Origin: an uncultured Bacteroidales bacterium
GTDB lineage: Bacteria; Bacteroidota; Bacteroidia; Bacteroidales; Lentimicrobiaceae
Length of the DNA: 6,082 nt
Assembly (NCBI GenBank): GCA_937864935.1
Contig: CALMDN010000279.1
Location: 1-6,082 of the forward strand
Direction of reading: 5' to 3'
Shown here: piece after piece, positions 1 to 6,082 of the stretch
Layout: each line of letters starts with the position of its first letter
How positions within the stretch are numbered: position 1 is the stretch's first letter
Notes under the pieces: model-generated
The model's input: only the letters and a program-made list of their open reading frames with translations
What the model was told of the DNA's origin: nothing
Databases searched by the model: none
Translations under genes and position numbers: made by a program

Positions 1-325
1 TCAGTACCATGGCGATAGCGATTTCACCTACCGTGCCCATCTGGCTGGGTTCTCTATAAAAGTATTTCCACAACTTAAAATCTGGAATGATAAAACAAAT
101 TCCGGCCTGGAGCATAACAACAACTTCAGGCTACTGATTAAATCACTTGGCGATCTGAAATCGAACAACCATTTCATGAAAGATTTGTTGTTTTACAGAA
201 AATATGCAACTTCCATTGTGGCCTATCGGGTAATCATCAGGAAGTATTATTATTACATCGGAGGATTCTTCAAATGGAAATTCCTCAATCTTCTGGGAAT
301 TAAGAAAAAACAAAAACTGAGTTAA
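1..325 (+). CDS. Family-2-type glycosyltransferase, C-terminal fragment (5' end outside window)
   Basis: An open frame enters from the left edge (first full codon at base 2) and runs 107 residues to a TAA at 323-325. The first residues, YHGDSDFTYRAHLAGF, match the late part of GT2 (GT-A fold) transferases, where an acidic D-x-D/E-D segment is followed by an Arg and an 'AGF/AGY' turn; in the family this region contributes the catalytic base and acceptor binding. A strand ending in KIWND follows. The rest is a basic and aromatic tail (RKYYYY, FFKWKF, KKKQK) with no clear long membrane helix, which might sit against the inner membrane. The nucleotide-sugar binding half and the metal-binding DxD lie upstream of the window, so donor and acceptor cannot be inferred. 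The stop overlaps the next start by one base, so the two genes are probably cotranscribed and translationally coupled. Family assignment rests on a short segment and is fairly but not fully secure. Confidence 0.72.
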   Translation, partial: QYHGDSDFTYRAHLAGFSIKVFPQLKIWNDKTNSGLEHNNNFRLLIKSLGDLKSNNHFMKDLLFYRKYATSIVAYRVIIRKYYYYIGGFFKWKFLNLLGIKKKQKLS

Positions 326-327
326 TG
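323..327 (+). promoter_or_regulatory. TAATG stop/start overlap (translational coupling)
   Basis: The TAA stop of the upstream glycosyltransferase shares its last A with the ATG of the next glycosyltransferase. The preceding bases are A-rich (AAGAAAAAACAAAAACTGAG) with no strong Shine-Dalgarno core. A ribosome that finishes the first gene could restart directly on the second, which would keep the two transferases at similar levels. The overlap is seen in the sequence; coupling is inferred. Confidence 0.6.
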
Positions 328-1485
328 AACATTTCTATCTTCAACAATGCAGGCCAGGTTGATTATTTGTTGGGGCTTGTTTCAGGGCTTTCACTGGTTA
401 AAGAAGATACCATTGATGTTCTGGATGCTGATGAACAGGAAAAACTGTTTTCGCCTTTTGAGAATGTCAGATTCCATCCGGTTTTTTACAGTAAATCACG
501 TGGATCATCCATTGTTTTCAAAGCCTGGAATATACTGAGACTTTATTTACTTCAGATTGCACATCTGATATTTAACAGCCCCAGAATCATACATTTCCAA
601 TGGCTCGACCGGAATAAAATTCCTGACAGAATTGTGTTGCCACTGCTGGCACGCCTACGCGGGCACAAAATAGTCTATACAGTTCACAATGTAAATGCTG
701 AAAAACGTGATAACCGCGACACCTGGACTAACAGACTGACGCTAAAAACAGTCTACAAACTAAGCCATCACCTGATTGTTCATACCCATGCAAGTAAAGT
801 TGATCTGATCAATGAGTTTCGGTTATCACCGCAGAAAATTTCGGTCGTAAAACATGGGATTAACAACAGGGTAATCCAGAAGGGTTTATCACAGTCTGAT
901 GCACGTAAAAGCCTGAGTATCGGACTAAATGAAAAAGTGGTTCTGTTCTTTGGAAACATCGACTTTTACAAAGGACTTGACATTCTCATTGAAAGTCTTG
1001 AATTTCTTCCTCCCTCCTTTTATTCAAGTTTCAGAATTCTCATTGCAGGGAAGCCGAAATCTGAAGAATACAAGACCAAAATTCTGGATCTGATTGAAAA
1101 ATCTCCTTTAAAGGAAAAGATTATGCATCGCATCGCCTATGTGAATAGCAATGACATTGAAACCTACTTTATGGCAGCTGACTGTATAGTCCTTCCATAT
1201 CGACAAATTTACCAATCCGGGGTTATTTTTATGGCTTATACTTTTGGGCTGCCTGTACTTGCTTCCAATATAGGAAATTTCAGTCAGGATGTCCCTGAAG
1301 GGAAGTCAGGCTATCTGTTGAATGAGAACAACCCAAAAAACTGGAGTGAACTGCTAATAAAATATTTCGAATCTCCCCTCTATAAAAACCTTCCGGAAAC
1401 CAGAAATTCCATTAAACAATGGGCAAATGATTTCTATTCATGGGAAAAAATCGGAGCACAAACGAGGGAAATTTACAGCTCATGA
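325..1485 (+). CDS. GT4-type (GT-B fold) glycosyltransferase
   Basis: Complete 386-residue protein of normal length for GT4 enzymes, which move a sugar from a nucleotide-sugar donor to a lipid-linked acceptor at the cytoplasmic face of the membrane. The N-terminal acceptor domain carries the loop YTVHNVNAEKRD (118-129), whose His121 lies where the family often has a catalytic or acceptor-contacting His. The linker region has VVKHGIN (175-181). The C-terminal donor domain starts around 204 with VVLFFGNIDFYKGLDIL (205-221), where Lys216-Gly217 match the conserved 'KG' that contacts donor phosphate. Near the end comes YRQIYQSGVIFMAYTFGLPV (292-311), then a G-K-S-G-Y-L turn (326-331). This segment aligns with the usual GT4 E-x7-E motif, but both glutamates are replaced (Ile295 and Met303); the S-G-V pattern suggests a recognised divergent GT4 branch rather than a dead enzyme. 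No signal peptide or membrane helix is evident. The start is fixed by the overlap with the upstream stop. The sugar specificity cannot be read from the sequence. Confidence 0.92.
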   Translation: MNISIFNNAGQVDYLLGLVSGLSLVKEDTIDVLDADEQEKLFSPFENVRFHPVFYSKSRGSSIVFKAWNILRLYLLQIAHLIFNSPRIIHFQWLDRNKIPDRIVLPLLARLRGHKIVYTVHNVNAEKRDNRDTWTNRLTLKTVYKLSHHLIVHTHASKVDLINEFRLSPQKISVVKHGINNRVIQKGLSQSDARKSLSIGLNEKVVLFFGNIDFYKGLDILIESLEFLPPSFYSSFRILIAGKPKSEEYKTKILDLIEKSPLKEKIMHRIAYVNSNDIETYFMAADCIVLPYRQIYQSGVIFMAYTFGLPVLASNIGNFSQDVPEGKSGYLLNENNPKNWSELLIKYFESPLYKNLPETRNSIKQWANDFYSWEKIGAQTREIYSS

Positions 1486-1566
1486 ATAGAATAATCGACT
1501 GACTGATTTTCATTGATTTAAGTATCTTTTATTAACAGACAGCCTGCCCGAAAAAAAAATGAAAGA
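1486..1566 (+). promoter_or_regulatory. 81-base intergenic leader with weak promoter-like element and A9 tract
   Basis: This is the largest gap in the window. TATCTTTT at 1523-1530 matches the Bacteroidota -7 consensus TAnnTTTG at all but the last base, but I find no good TTTG-like -33 element at the expected distance, so a promoter is only a weak possibility. A run of nine A (1551-1559) ends eight bases before the deacetylase start. A-rich leaders of this sort support initiation in Bacteroidota, where Shine-Dalgarno pairing is often dispensable. An out-of-frame ATG (1559-1561) begins at the last A of the run. A 4-bp inverted repeat (AATC 1493-1496, GATT 1505-1508) is too short to be a terminator. 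Confidence 0.25.
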
Positions 1567-2355
1567 ATGGCAAAATCTGGCACCAATACAAAAATATTCT
1601 TCAGAAATGATGATGTAAGAAATTCATTGGATGAATCGCTCATTCAATTTACTGATTTATTTATTAAACACCAAATGCCAATTTCACTGGCTGCAGAACC
1701 GGCTAACCTCAGCAAAGAAGTTGTTGATTGGCTCCTTGAAATAAAAACAGCCAATCCTGACCTGATAGAAATCATCCAGCATGGATACGACCATAACCTG
1801 AGTAATCCTGACCAGAAAATGGAATTTGGCGGCAACAGGTCGTATGATGATCAGTTAACTGATATCCGGAAAGGAAAAGCCCTTATGGATAAATACTTTG
1901 GAGAACTATGGTCACCAGTGTTTACCTTTCCATACGGCACTTTCAATCAGGCTACCCTAAAAGCAGTTGATGCAACAGGGTATTCTGTAATCTCCTCAAA
2001 AATCGTGTTTTCCCCAAAAGTTAAAATTAAAAATTTCATTGGTCGCAACCTCAGATTGAACACTATCAGGGGCCGGAAAGTCAATTATCATCCTGATATC
2101 AGGCCCGGTTATCGTTTTCGCGAATTTTCGGTTTCGGTAAACCTCATCAGGAAATACATAAACAGCAATTCAGCTGAGCATTATACAATGAATGAATTGC
2201 TCTCACAACTTCATCTTGCAGAAAACAATACCAACATCATTGGTGTTCTGTTTCACCACAAGTTCCATCATCAGCATCTTGGCTTGATTGAAGACTTCCT
2301 TTTACACCTGAAAAACCGAAATTTTTCATTTCTTCAAATCAAAGAATTAACCTGA
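1567..2355 (+). CDS. Polysaccharide deacetylase-like protein (divergent carbohydrate esterase 4 / NodB-type fold)
   Basis: Complete 262-residue protein. The family removes N- or O-acetyl groups from sugars using a divalent metal held by one Asp and two His. Visible motifs in order are: FFRNDDV (11-17), where Asp15-Asp16 match the catalytic-base plus metal-ligand pair; QHGYDHN (71-77), an H-x3-H with His72 and His76 as likely metal ligands; FTFPYGTFN (119-127), matching the third motif, although the usual Arg before the Pro-Tyr is absent; and a His-rich LFHHKFHHQH (228-237) near the end, where the family has a final catalytic His. No signal peptide, lipobox or membrane segment is seen, so the enzyme is probably cytoplasmic and would act on a nucleotide sugar or lipid-linked intermediate. 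The start is the only standard one: reading back in frame there is no ATG, GTG or TTG before a TAA at 1519-1521. It lies 19 bases before the amide-synthetase-like gene. Alternatives are a non-catalytic member or deacylation of a group other than acetyl. Confidence 0.83.
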   Translation: MAKSGTNTKIFFRNDDVRNSLDESLIQFTDLFIKHQMPISLAAEPANLSKEVVDWLLEIKTANPDLIEIIQHGYDHNLSNPDQKMEFGGNRSYDDQLTDIRKGKALMDKYFGELWSPVFTFPYGTFNQATLKAVDATGYSVISSKIVFSPKVKIKNFIGRNLRLNTIRGRKVNYHPDIRPGYRFREFSVSVNLIRKYINSNSAEHYTMNELLSQLHLAENNTNIIGVLFHHKFHHQHLGLIEDFLLHLKNRNFSFLQIKELT

Positions 2356-2374
2356 CTACTGTAAAGAATTGATT

Positions 2375-4219
2375 ATGAATGAAATAAAATACAACCCCCG
2401 GATTTCAACGCAGCTAACCCAGCGCATCACAGGGTATCTGCTGGTAAAGTCAGAAAATCCGGATGTTCTTTCTGAGAAACTCAGTACTGGTATACAACGG
2501 TTCTTTGGTGGGTTTGGCCGGAACGCCCACCTATACAATCTGGGGCATTTCCAGTTTGGTCTTTTGCTGCCTGAAAAACTTCCCGGGCTTGACTGCGTTA
2601 GCTTTTATCGGGATAAGGATAGTTTTTCTTTCATTGAAGGTACTTTCTATGATTTTGGCCTTCTGCGCAGATACAAACAACCCGATCTTACAGTCTCTGA
2701 CGAACTGGCTTTAATATTTCTCGGTCATGTTAAAAATAAAGATTACCAGGCACTTAAAAGCTTTAATGGCCGATACACCGGGTTTATATATGAAGCAGAT
2801 AGAGATACTTTAACCGTTTTCAATGATAAGCATGGAGGTAATAATCTTTTTATTTATCAGAATGGAAAAGATATCGCCCTCAGCAACAACCTTTTTGCAA
2901 TAGCGGGTAATCCGGATTTCGAAGTATCAGTAAACGACCAGGGAATCGCAGAAGCGATTCAGATGGAATACCCTTTATTCGATGGTACTGAATTCAATGA
3001 AATCAAAATATTGTTACCCTCAACCGTTTATCGGGTTAGTCAAGAAAGAAGCGAATCGTTGCAATACTTTAATCTTCCTGAAAGGAAACAACAACATAAA
3101 AAGGAGGCAATCAACGAGTTATCCTCTGCTTTTAATGATTTCTTTCAGAAACTATATAATTATCTGAATGAGCCTATCGGGTTGTACCTTTCAAAAGGAA
3201 AGGACAGCCGAATATTCCTGCCCTTCCTCATTAAAAACAACATTCCATTCAGTCCATACGTTTTCAAAGAAGATACCGGGGTATTTGATTATCCGTTTGT
3301 TAAACAAATCGCTGAACTTCTGAAAACCGATCTGCACGTTTTAGATTCGTATGAGGTTGACCCCAGGCTTTTGCTGCTTGTTGCAATGTGCCCAACCAAC
3401 ACTTCATCCTGGTTTGCGTTGGGCAGTGCAGCCAGTATGCATGTTGGCAATGCACTTTTAGGGCTTGACGGGGATGTTTATTCAGGAAAACTTACAACTT
3501 TCAGAACGCCTGAAGTAAACGACAGAATCAGTCTGGTAGAGAAGTATTTCCAAATGGTTTGTAAGGGTGTTGACACCAATACATTGAATACGCTCCTGCC
3601 CCATTTCAGTAAATTTGACAATCTTGAACGCTTCCAGCGTATGGTCGCAAATCAACCGTCAACAAATACGGTATTGAATGACGATCTTTTTATCAACAAT
3701 GAGTACCGTACCTTCAGAAATTCGCAACGTATTCTTAGTCGGGCTGCACACTTTGTTACACCTATTTTCCCGTTTCTGGAAGATACGATAGCGAATAAAT
3801 ATCTCACGTTACCGATATCTCTGATTAAATCTCAAAAAGCACACACAATTATTGCTGCCTCTGAATCCAGATCAAACAGTATCAGATCTACAGCATTTCC
3901 TGTTTCACTGAAGCTGGAAAAAAACATCAGGCCCCTGCTCATCAGCACCATCAGATTAAACCGGAAGTTTAACCTGAAGATGCTTGCCTGGCAGAAAAAG
4001 AAATATAACCCGGTGGTTGACAGTGAAGTTTTCAGCCCCAGGTCTGACTATTTCAAAATCGTACTAAAGAAAGAAGATCAATTAATCAGCAACAACAAAC
4101 GTTTGATTACGAGGCTGCAAAAGGTAGATAATTTCCTGCATCTGGTGATGCACGACAATATCCTTCCCCTTTGTAATAAGCCCGATATTTGCAAAAATGA
4201 ATTTGAACAACACAACTAA
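2375..4219 (+). CDS. Asparagine synthetase / beta-lactam synthetase-like amide-forming protein lacking the glutaminase Cys
   Basis: Complete, 614 residues from ATG 2375. A TTG two codons upstream (2369) is open but less likely. Residues ~1-230 resemble the Ntn glutaminase domain of asparagine synthetase B: FIEGTFYDFGLL (86-97) matches the 'nGeiYN..eL' segment and FNGRYTGFIYEADRDTLTVF (130-149) matches 'l.G.fa.aiyD...l.l'. The N-terminal catalytic Cys2 is absent (the protein starts MNEIKY), so glutamine hydrolysis is not expected. The synthetase domain follows: GLYLSKGKDSR (269-279) aligns with the SGGxDS PP-loop that binds ATP pyrophosphate; LGLDGDVYSGK (362-372) aligns with 'GeGaDElfgGY'; PIFPFLED (463-470) aligns with 'RvPfLD', followed by a conserved-looking Lys488. 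Known relatives without the Cys (beta-lactam synthetase, carbapenam synthetase, lasso-peptide cyclase) adenylate a carboxylate and join it to an amine. By analogy this protein may amidate a uronic acid or attach an amine-bearing group to the polysaccharide; the substrate is unknown. No secretion signal is seen. Confidence 0.87.
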   Translation: MNEIKYNPRISTQLTQRITGYLLVKSENPDVLSEKLSTGIQRFFGGFGRNAHLYNLGHFQFGLLLPEKLPGLDCVSFYRDKDSFSFIEGTFYDFGLLRRYKQPDLTVSDELALIFLGHVKNKDYQALKSFNGRYTGFIYEADRDTLTVFNDKHGGNNLFIYQNGKDIALSNNLFAIAGNPDFEVSVNDQGIAEAIQMEYPLFDGTEFNEIKILLPSTVYRVSQERSESLQYFNLPERKQQHKKEAINELSSAFNDFFQKLYNYLNEPIGLYLSKGKDSRIFLPFLIKNNIPFSPYVFKEDTGVFDYPFVKQIAELLKTDLHVLDSYEVDPRLLLLVAMCPTNTSSWFALGSAASMHVGNALLGLDGDVYSGKLTTFRTPEVNDRISLVEKYFQMVCKGVDTNTLNTLLPHFSKFDNLERFQRMVANQPSTNTVLNDDLFINNEYRTFRNSQRILSRAAHFVTPIFPFLEDTIANKYLTLPISLIKSQKAHTIIAASESRSNSIRSTAFPVSLKLEKNIRPLLISTIRLNRKFNLKMLAWQKKKYNPVVDSEVFSPRSDYFKIVLKKEDQLISNNKRLITRLQKVDNFLHLVMHDNILPLCNKPDICKNEFEQHN

Positions 4220-4228
4220 ATCCGAAAG

Positions 4229-5386
4229 ATGAGTAAATGGGTTATTTGCAGCGGAACAGACTGGTTCAGGCCTTCTGTTACAAGCACACGACAAATAATC
4301 TTTCAGTTCAGGAAAAACGGGTATCAGGTACTCTGGGTGAATCCCATTGCCTTTAAACCACCATCGGTAAACTCAGAGAACAAAGTATCGAAAAACAAGA
4401 AGGTCCTGAACAAACTGAAGACCCACCTGAAACTATTCAAGCGGGTTGAAAAGGGTTTTTATGTTTTCATTCCTTTTTACGTGCCGGTATTCAATGCCCG
4501 GTGGAACAGCATCAATGCCCGGCTGATGAAGGTGCAGATGCATCTGGTTTCCCTGCTTCTGGGCATTCAATATAAAAAAACGATTCTCTGGATTTCAGGA
4601 AGTTTCACCCTGAATCCTCTGCTGAAGAAGAAATTCAGGTCGAAGGTTTACCAGGCTGCCGATCTTATATCTGAGTTCAGAACCAACGATCAGCAACTGT
4701 TGAAGCGCCTGCGCGACGATGAAATAAGCCTCAGCACCCAGGTGGATCATCTTTTTGCGAGCTCTCTGAACATCAAAACCAAACTTGAGGCCCTCTCGGC
4801 ACGACCCGTTACCCTGCTTACCCATGGGGTGGATTTCAGTCATTTTACCGGCGACATTGAGATTCATCCGCGCATGGCACGGATAAGGGAGAAAGGGCTT
4901 CCTGTTGCCGGTTATTTCGGCACCCTTTCTGATGCCAACGATAAGAAAGCCTTTGAGCTGCTGGCCCGCAGCGGATTCTCGGTGGTCATCATCGGCAAGG
5001 TACTCGGTGATTACAGGATGCTTCACAATATCGAGAACATCCATTTCATGGGTCCTGTTGAATTCAGTCAATTGCCCGCTTATGGGGTAGGTTTTGACAT
5101 CTGCCTGCTGAACTGGATCATGGCCGACTGGATCAGAAACTCCTATCCTGTAAAAACGCTGGAATACCTGGCCATGGGCAAGCCCATTGTAAGTTGCCGC
5201 ATCCCGGTAGTCGAACAGCTTTTCGGCGACCTGGTCTATTTCGCCGACAGCAGTGAAGATTACCCGTCATTGGCCCAAACCGCCCTGAAAGAAAACACCC
5301 CTGAGCTGGTGAAAAGAAGAATTGAAGCTGCGTCGGCCCATACCTGGCAGAGCAAGTTCGGAATCATTGAAAATACCATATTATGA
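4229..5386 (+). CDS. GT4-like glycosyltransferase, divergent N-terminal half
   Basis: Complete 385-residue protein with GT-B features that are clearest in the C-terminal half: LLTHGVDFSHF (196-206), the typical linker entering the donor domain; VAGYFGTLSD (226-235), the first strand and glycine loop of the donor Rossmann fold; IENIHFMGPVEF (268-279), matching 'ni.flG.v.y.el'; and NSYPVKTLEYLAMGKPIVS (304-322), matching the donor-ribose motif 'P.K..EYla.GkPvv'. Glu312 is the retained glutamate of E-x7-E; the first position is Asn304. The N-terminal half opens with WVICSGTDWFRPSVTSTRQI (4-23), resembling transferases related to teichuronic-acid TuaH, and includes YQAADLISEF (141-150). A basic stretch (52-75, many Lys) could favour membrane association. 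The gene begins nine bases after the previous stop, with GAAAG just before the ATG, and ends in a four-base overlap with the ligase gene. GC content rises part way through. Donor and acceptor are unknown. Confidence 0.86.
   Translation: MSKWVICSGTDWFRPSVTSTRQIIFQFRKNGYQVLWVNPIAFKPPSVNSENKVSKNKKVLNKLKTHLKLFKRVEKGFYVFIPFYVPVFNARWNSINARLMKVQMHLVSLLLGIQYKKTILWISGSFTLNPLLKKKFRSKVYQAADLISEFRTNDQQLLKRLRDDEISLSTQVDHLFASSLNIKTKLEALSARPVTLLTHGVDFSHFTGDIEIHPRMARIREKGLPVAGYFGTLSDANDKKAFELLARSGFSVVIIGKVLGDYRMLHNIENIHFMGPVEFSQLPAYGVGFDICLLNWIMADWIRNSYPVKTLEYLAMGKPIVSCRIPVVEQLFGDLVYFADSSEDYPSLAQTALKENTPELVKRRIEAASAHTWQSKFGIIENTIL
5383..5386 (+). promoter_or_regulatory. ATGA start/stop overlap (translational coupling)
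   Basis: The ATG of the CapK-like ligase overlaps the TGA of the preceding glycosyltransferase. This is the classic arrangement for stop-restart coupling in operons and also fixes the ligase start. No strong Shine-Dalgarno sequence precedes it. Confidence 0.65.
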
Positions 5387-6082
5387 AGCTGGGAATCAGA
5401 ATCATCGACCTGTACCGTGGTACTGACATCCTGGGCAAATACCGGCAGCTGAAGAAACTTGCAAGTGATGACAAGGCCCATCAAAAACTGAGCAACGACA
5501 ACATGATCAGCTTTCTGGGCACGATCAGAAGATCGAACAGGTATTACAGCCCGTTGTTGCATTCCGTGAGTGAGCAGGAAATCATCCATTCGCCGCTTGA
5601 AGTACTTTCCCGCCTGCCCTATACTGACAAACACTTCATCAACCGGCACTACCAGGAGATTTTCTCCCCCATTGAGAACCGCGGATACCAGAAGAAAAAG
5701 ACCGGGGGAAGCACCGGCGAACCCTTTTATTATATGGTTGACAAAGAGCATCTTTCGTGGATGTGGGCGCACAATTACCTCTTCTGGAGCCGCTGCAGCG
5801 GCTATGAACCGGGCGATCCCTTTGTTACCATTGCCGGAAATTCGCTGCGTACCGTCAACAGGCAGCTCAGCGAAGGTTTTTACCACACCTTGCAGAACAA
5901 CTACTTCATCAAGGGAGATCTGATCTCTGCTGATTTAAAACTCAACCACAACCGGCTCAGCAGTGCTGTGCTGATTTACGGGTATCCCAGTTCGATCGAA
6001 AACCTGCTGAATGCCATGCCTGAACTTCCTGCGCATTTTAAAAACCTGAAAGCCGTTTTCACTACCTCAGAGCAGTTGTTAC
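5383..6082 (+). CDS. CapK/PaaK-like adenylate-forming ligase, N-terminal part (3' end outside window)
   Basis: An open frame from ATG 5383 reads 233 residues and leaves the window without a stop. KKKTGGSTGEPFYY (104-117) is the phosphate-binding A3 loop of adenylate-forming enzymes (T/S-G-G-S-T-G-x-P). The spacing from the start (about 105 residues) and the later KAVFTTSEQL (223-232), which resembles the 'k.i.t.gE.l' strand of this group, fit phenylacetate-CoA ligase-like CapK proteins of about 430-460 residues. About half the protein is therefore missing here, including the hinge and C-terminal catalytic Lys region. Known members activate a carboxylic acid with ATP to an acyl-adenylate, then usually pass it to CoA; CapK-type members lie in capsule clusters with poorly defined substrates. 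No signal peptide or membrane helix is visible. Its coupling to the upstream glycosyltransferase implies a role in the same pathway, perhaps supplying an acyl or amino-acyl decoration. GC content and use of C/G-ending codons (CTG, ATC, GGC, GAC) are higher than in the first genes of the window. Confidence 0.87.
   Translation, partial: MKLGIRIIDLYRGTDILGKYRQLKKLASDDKAHQKLSNDNMISFLGTIRRSNRYYSPLLHSVSEQEIIHSPLEVLSRLPYTDKHFINRHYQEIFSPIENRGYQKKKTGGSTGEPFYYMVDKEHLSWMWAHNYLFWSRCSGYEPGDPFVTIAGNSLRTVNRQLSEGFYHTLQNNYFIKGDLISADLKLNHNRLSSAVLIYGYPSSIENLLNAMPELPAHFKNLKAVFTTSEQLL

Noticed and set aside
1493..1508. Small inverted repeat AATC...GATT after the first GT4 gene, followed by a few T
   Set aside because: Only four base pairs with an eight-base loop and a four-base T run; too weak for an intrinsic terminator.
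3100..3110. AAAAAGGAGG, a strong Shine-Dalgarno-like sequence
   Set aside because: It lies inside the asparagine-synthetase-like coding frame and no plausible start with a supported gene follows, so it is a chance match encoding Lys-Glu-Ala.
4595..5071. 158-codon open frame on the - strand
   Set aside because: It is fully antisense to the donor domain of the second GT4-like gene, where the + frame has convincing motifs; no domain is seen in the antisense product.
5260..5886. 208-codon open frame on the - strand
   Set aside because: It lies antisense across the end of the second GT4-like gene and the start of the CapK-like ligase, both with clear family motifs. Its translation shows no recognisable domain and low-complexity stretches (for example repeated Ala).
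5570..5923. 117-codon open frame on the + strand in another frame
   Set aside because: It overlaps the CapK-like ligase, whose frame carries the TGGSTGEP motif. The alternative product is rich in Arg, Ser, Thr and Pro with no domain, as expected of a shadow frame in GC-richer sequence.
1..6082. Hidden tRNA, riboswitch, CRISPR array, insertion sequence or toxin-antitoxin pair
   Set aside because: The window is almost fully occupied by six co-directional genes. I saw no spaced direct repeats, cloverleaf-like segments, terminal inverted repeats or transposase motifs on either strand.

Overview
The window looks like an internal slice of a surface-polysaccharide (capsule, O-antigen or exopolysaccharide) biosynthesis locus. 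It probably comes from a member of the Bacteroidota. The support for that phylum is indirect: moderately AT-rich coding sequence, A-rich leaders with no clear Shine-Dalgarno sequence before most starts, and a gene mix common in polysaccharide clusters of that phylum. No marker gene settles the taxonomy.

Layout: all six genes are on the + strand, and the first and last run off the window. In order they are: (1) the C-terminal end of a family-2-type glycosyltransferase, 1-325; (2) a GT4-type glycosyltransferase, 325-1485, whose start overlaps the previous stop by one base; (3) a polysaccharide-deacetylase-like protein, 1567-2355, after the only real gap (81 bases); (4) a protein of the asparagine synthetase / beta-lactam synthetase superfamily, 2375-4219; (5) a second, more divergent GT4-like glycosyltransferase, 4229-5386; (6) the N-terminal part of a CapK/PaaK-like adenylate-forming ligase, 5383-6082, overlapping gene 5 by four bases. 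Coding density is very high, and no stretch over 300 bases lacks a gene. I see no RNA gene, insertion sequence, CRISPR array, attachment site or convincing terminator.

How the genes may work together: three glycosyltransferases would build a repeat unit on the cytoplasmic side of the membrane. The other three genes are tailoring enzymes. The deacetylase could expose an amine, or trim an acyl group. The CapK-like ligase would activate a carboxylic acid as an adenylate. The asparagine-synthetase-like protein would form an amide bond. The last protein lacks the glutaminase cysteine and has an altered PP-loop, so it is unlikely to be an ordinary asparagine synthetase. This deacetylase, amide synthetase and acid-activating ligase set is the most interesting feature here and suggests amide decoration of the polymer, which is inference only.

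Base composition rises along the window, from about 30-40% GC in sampled blocks of genes 2-3 to about 47-62% from the middle of gene 5 through gene 6. This hints that the locus is a mosaic.
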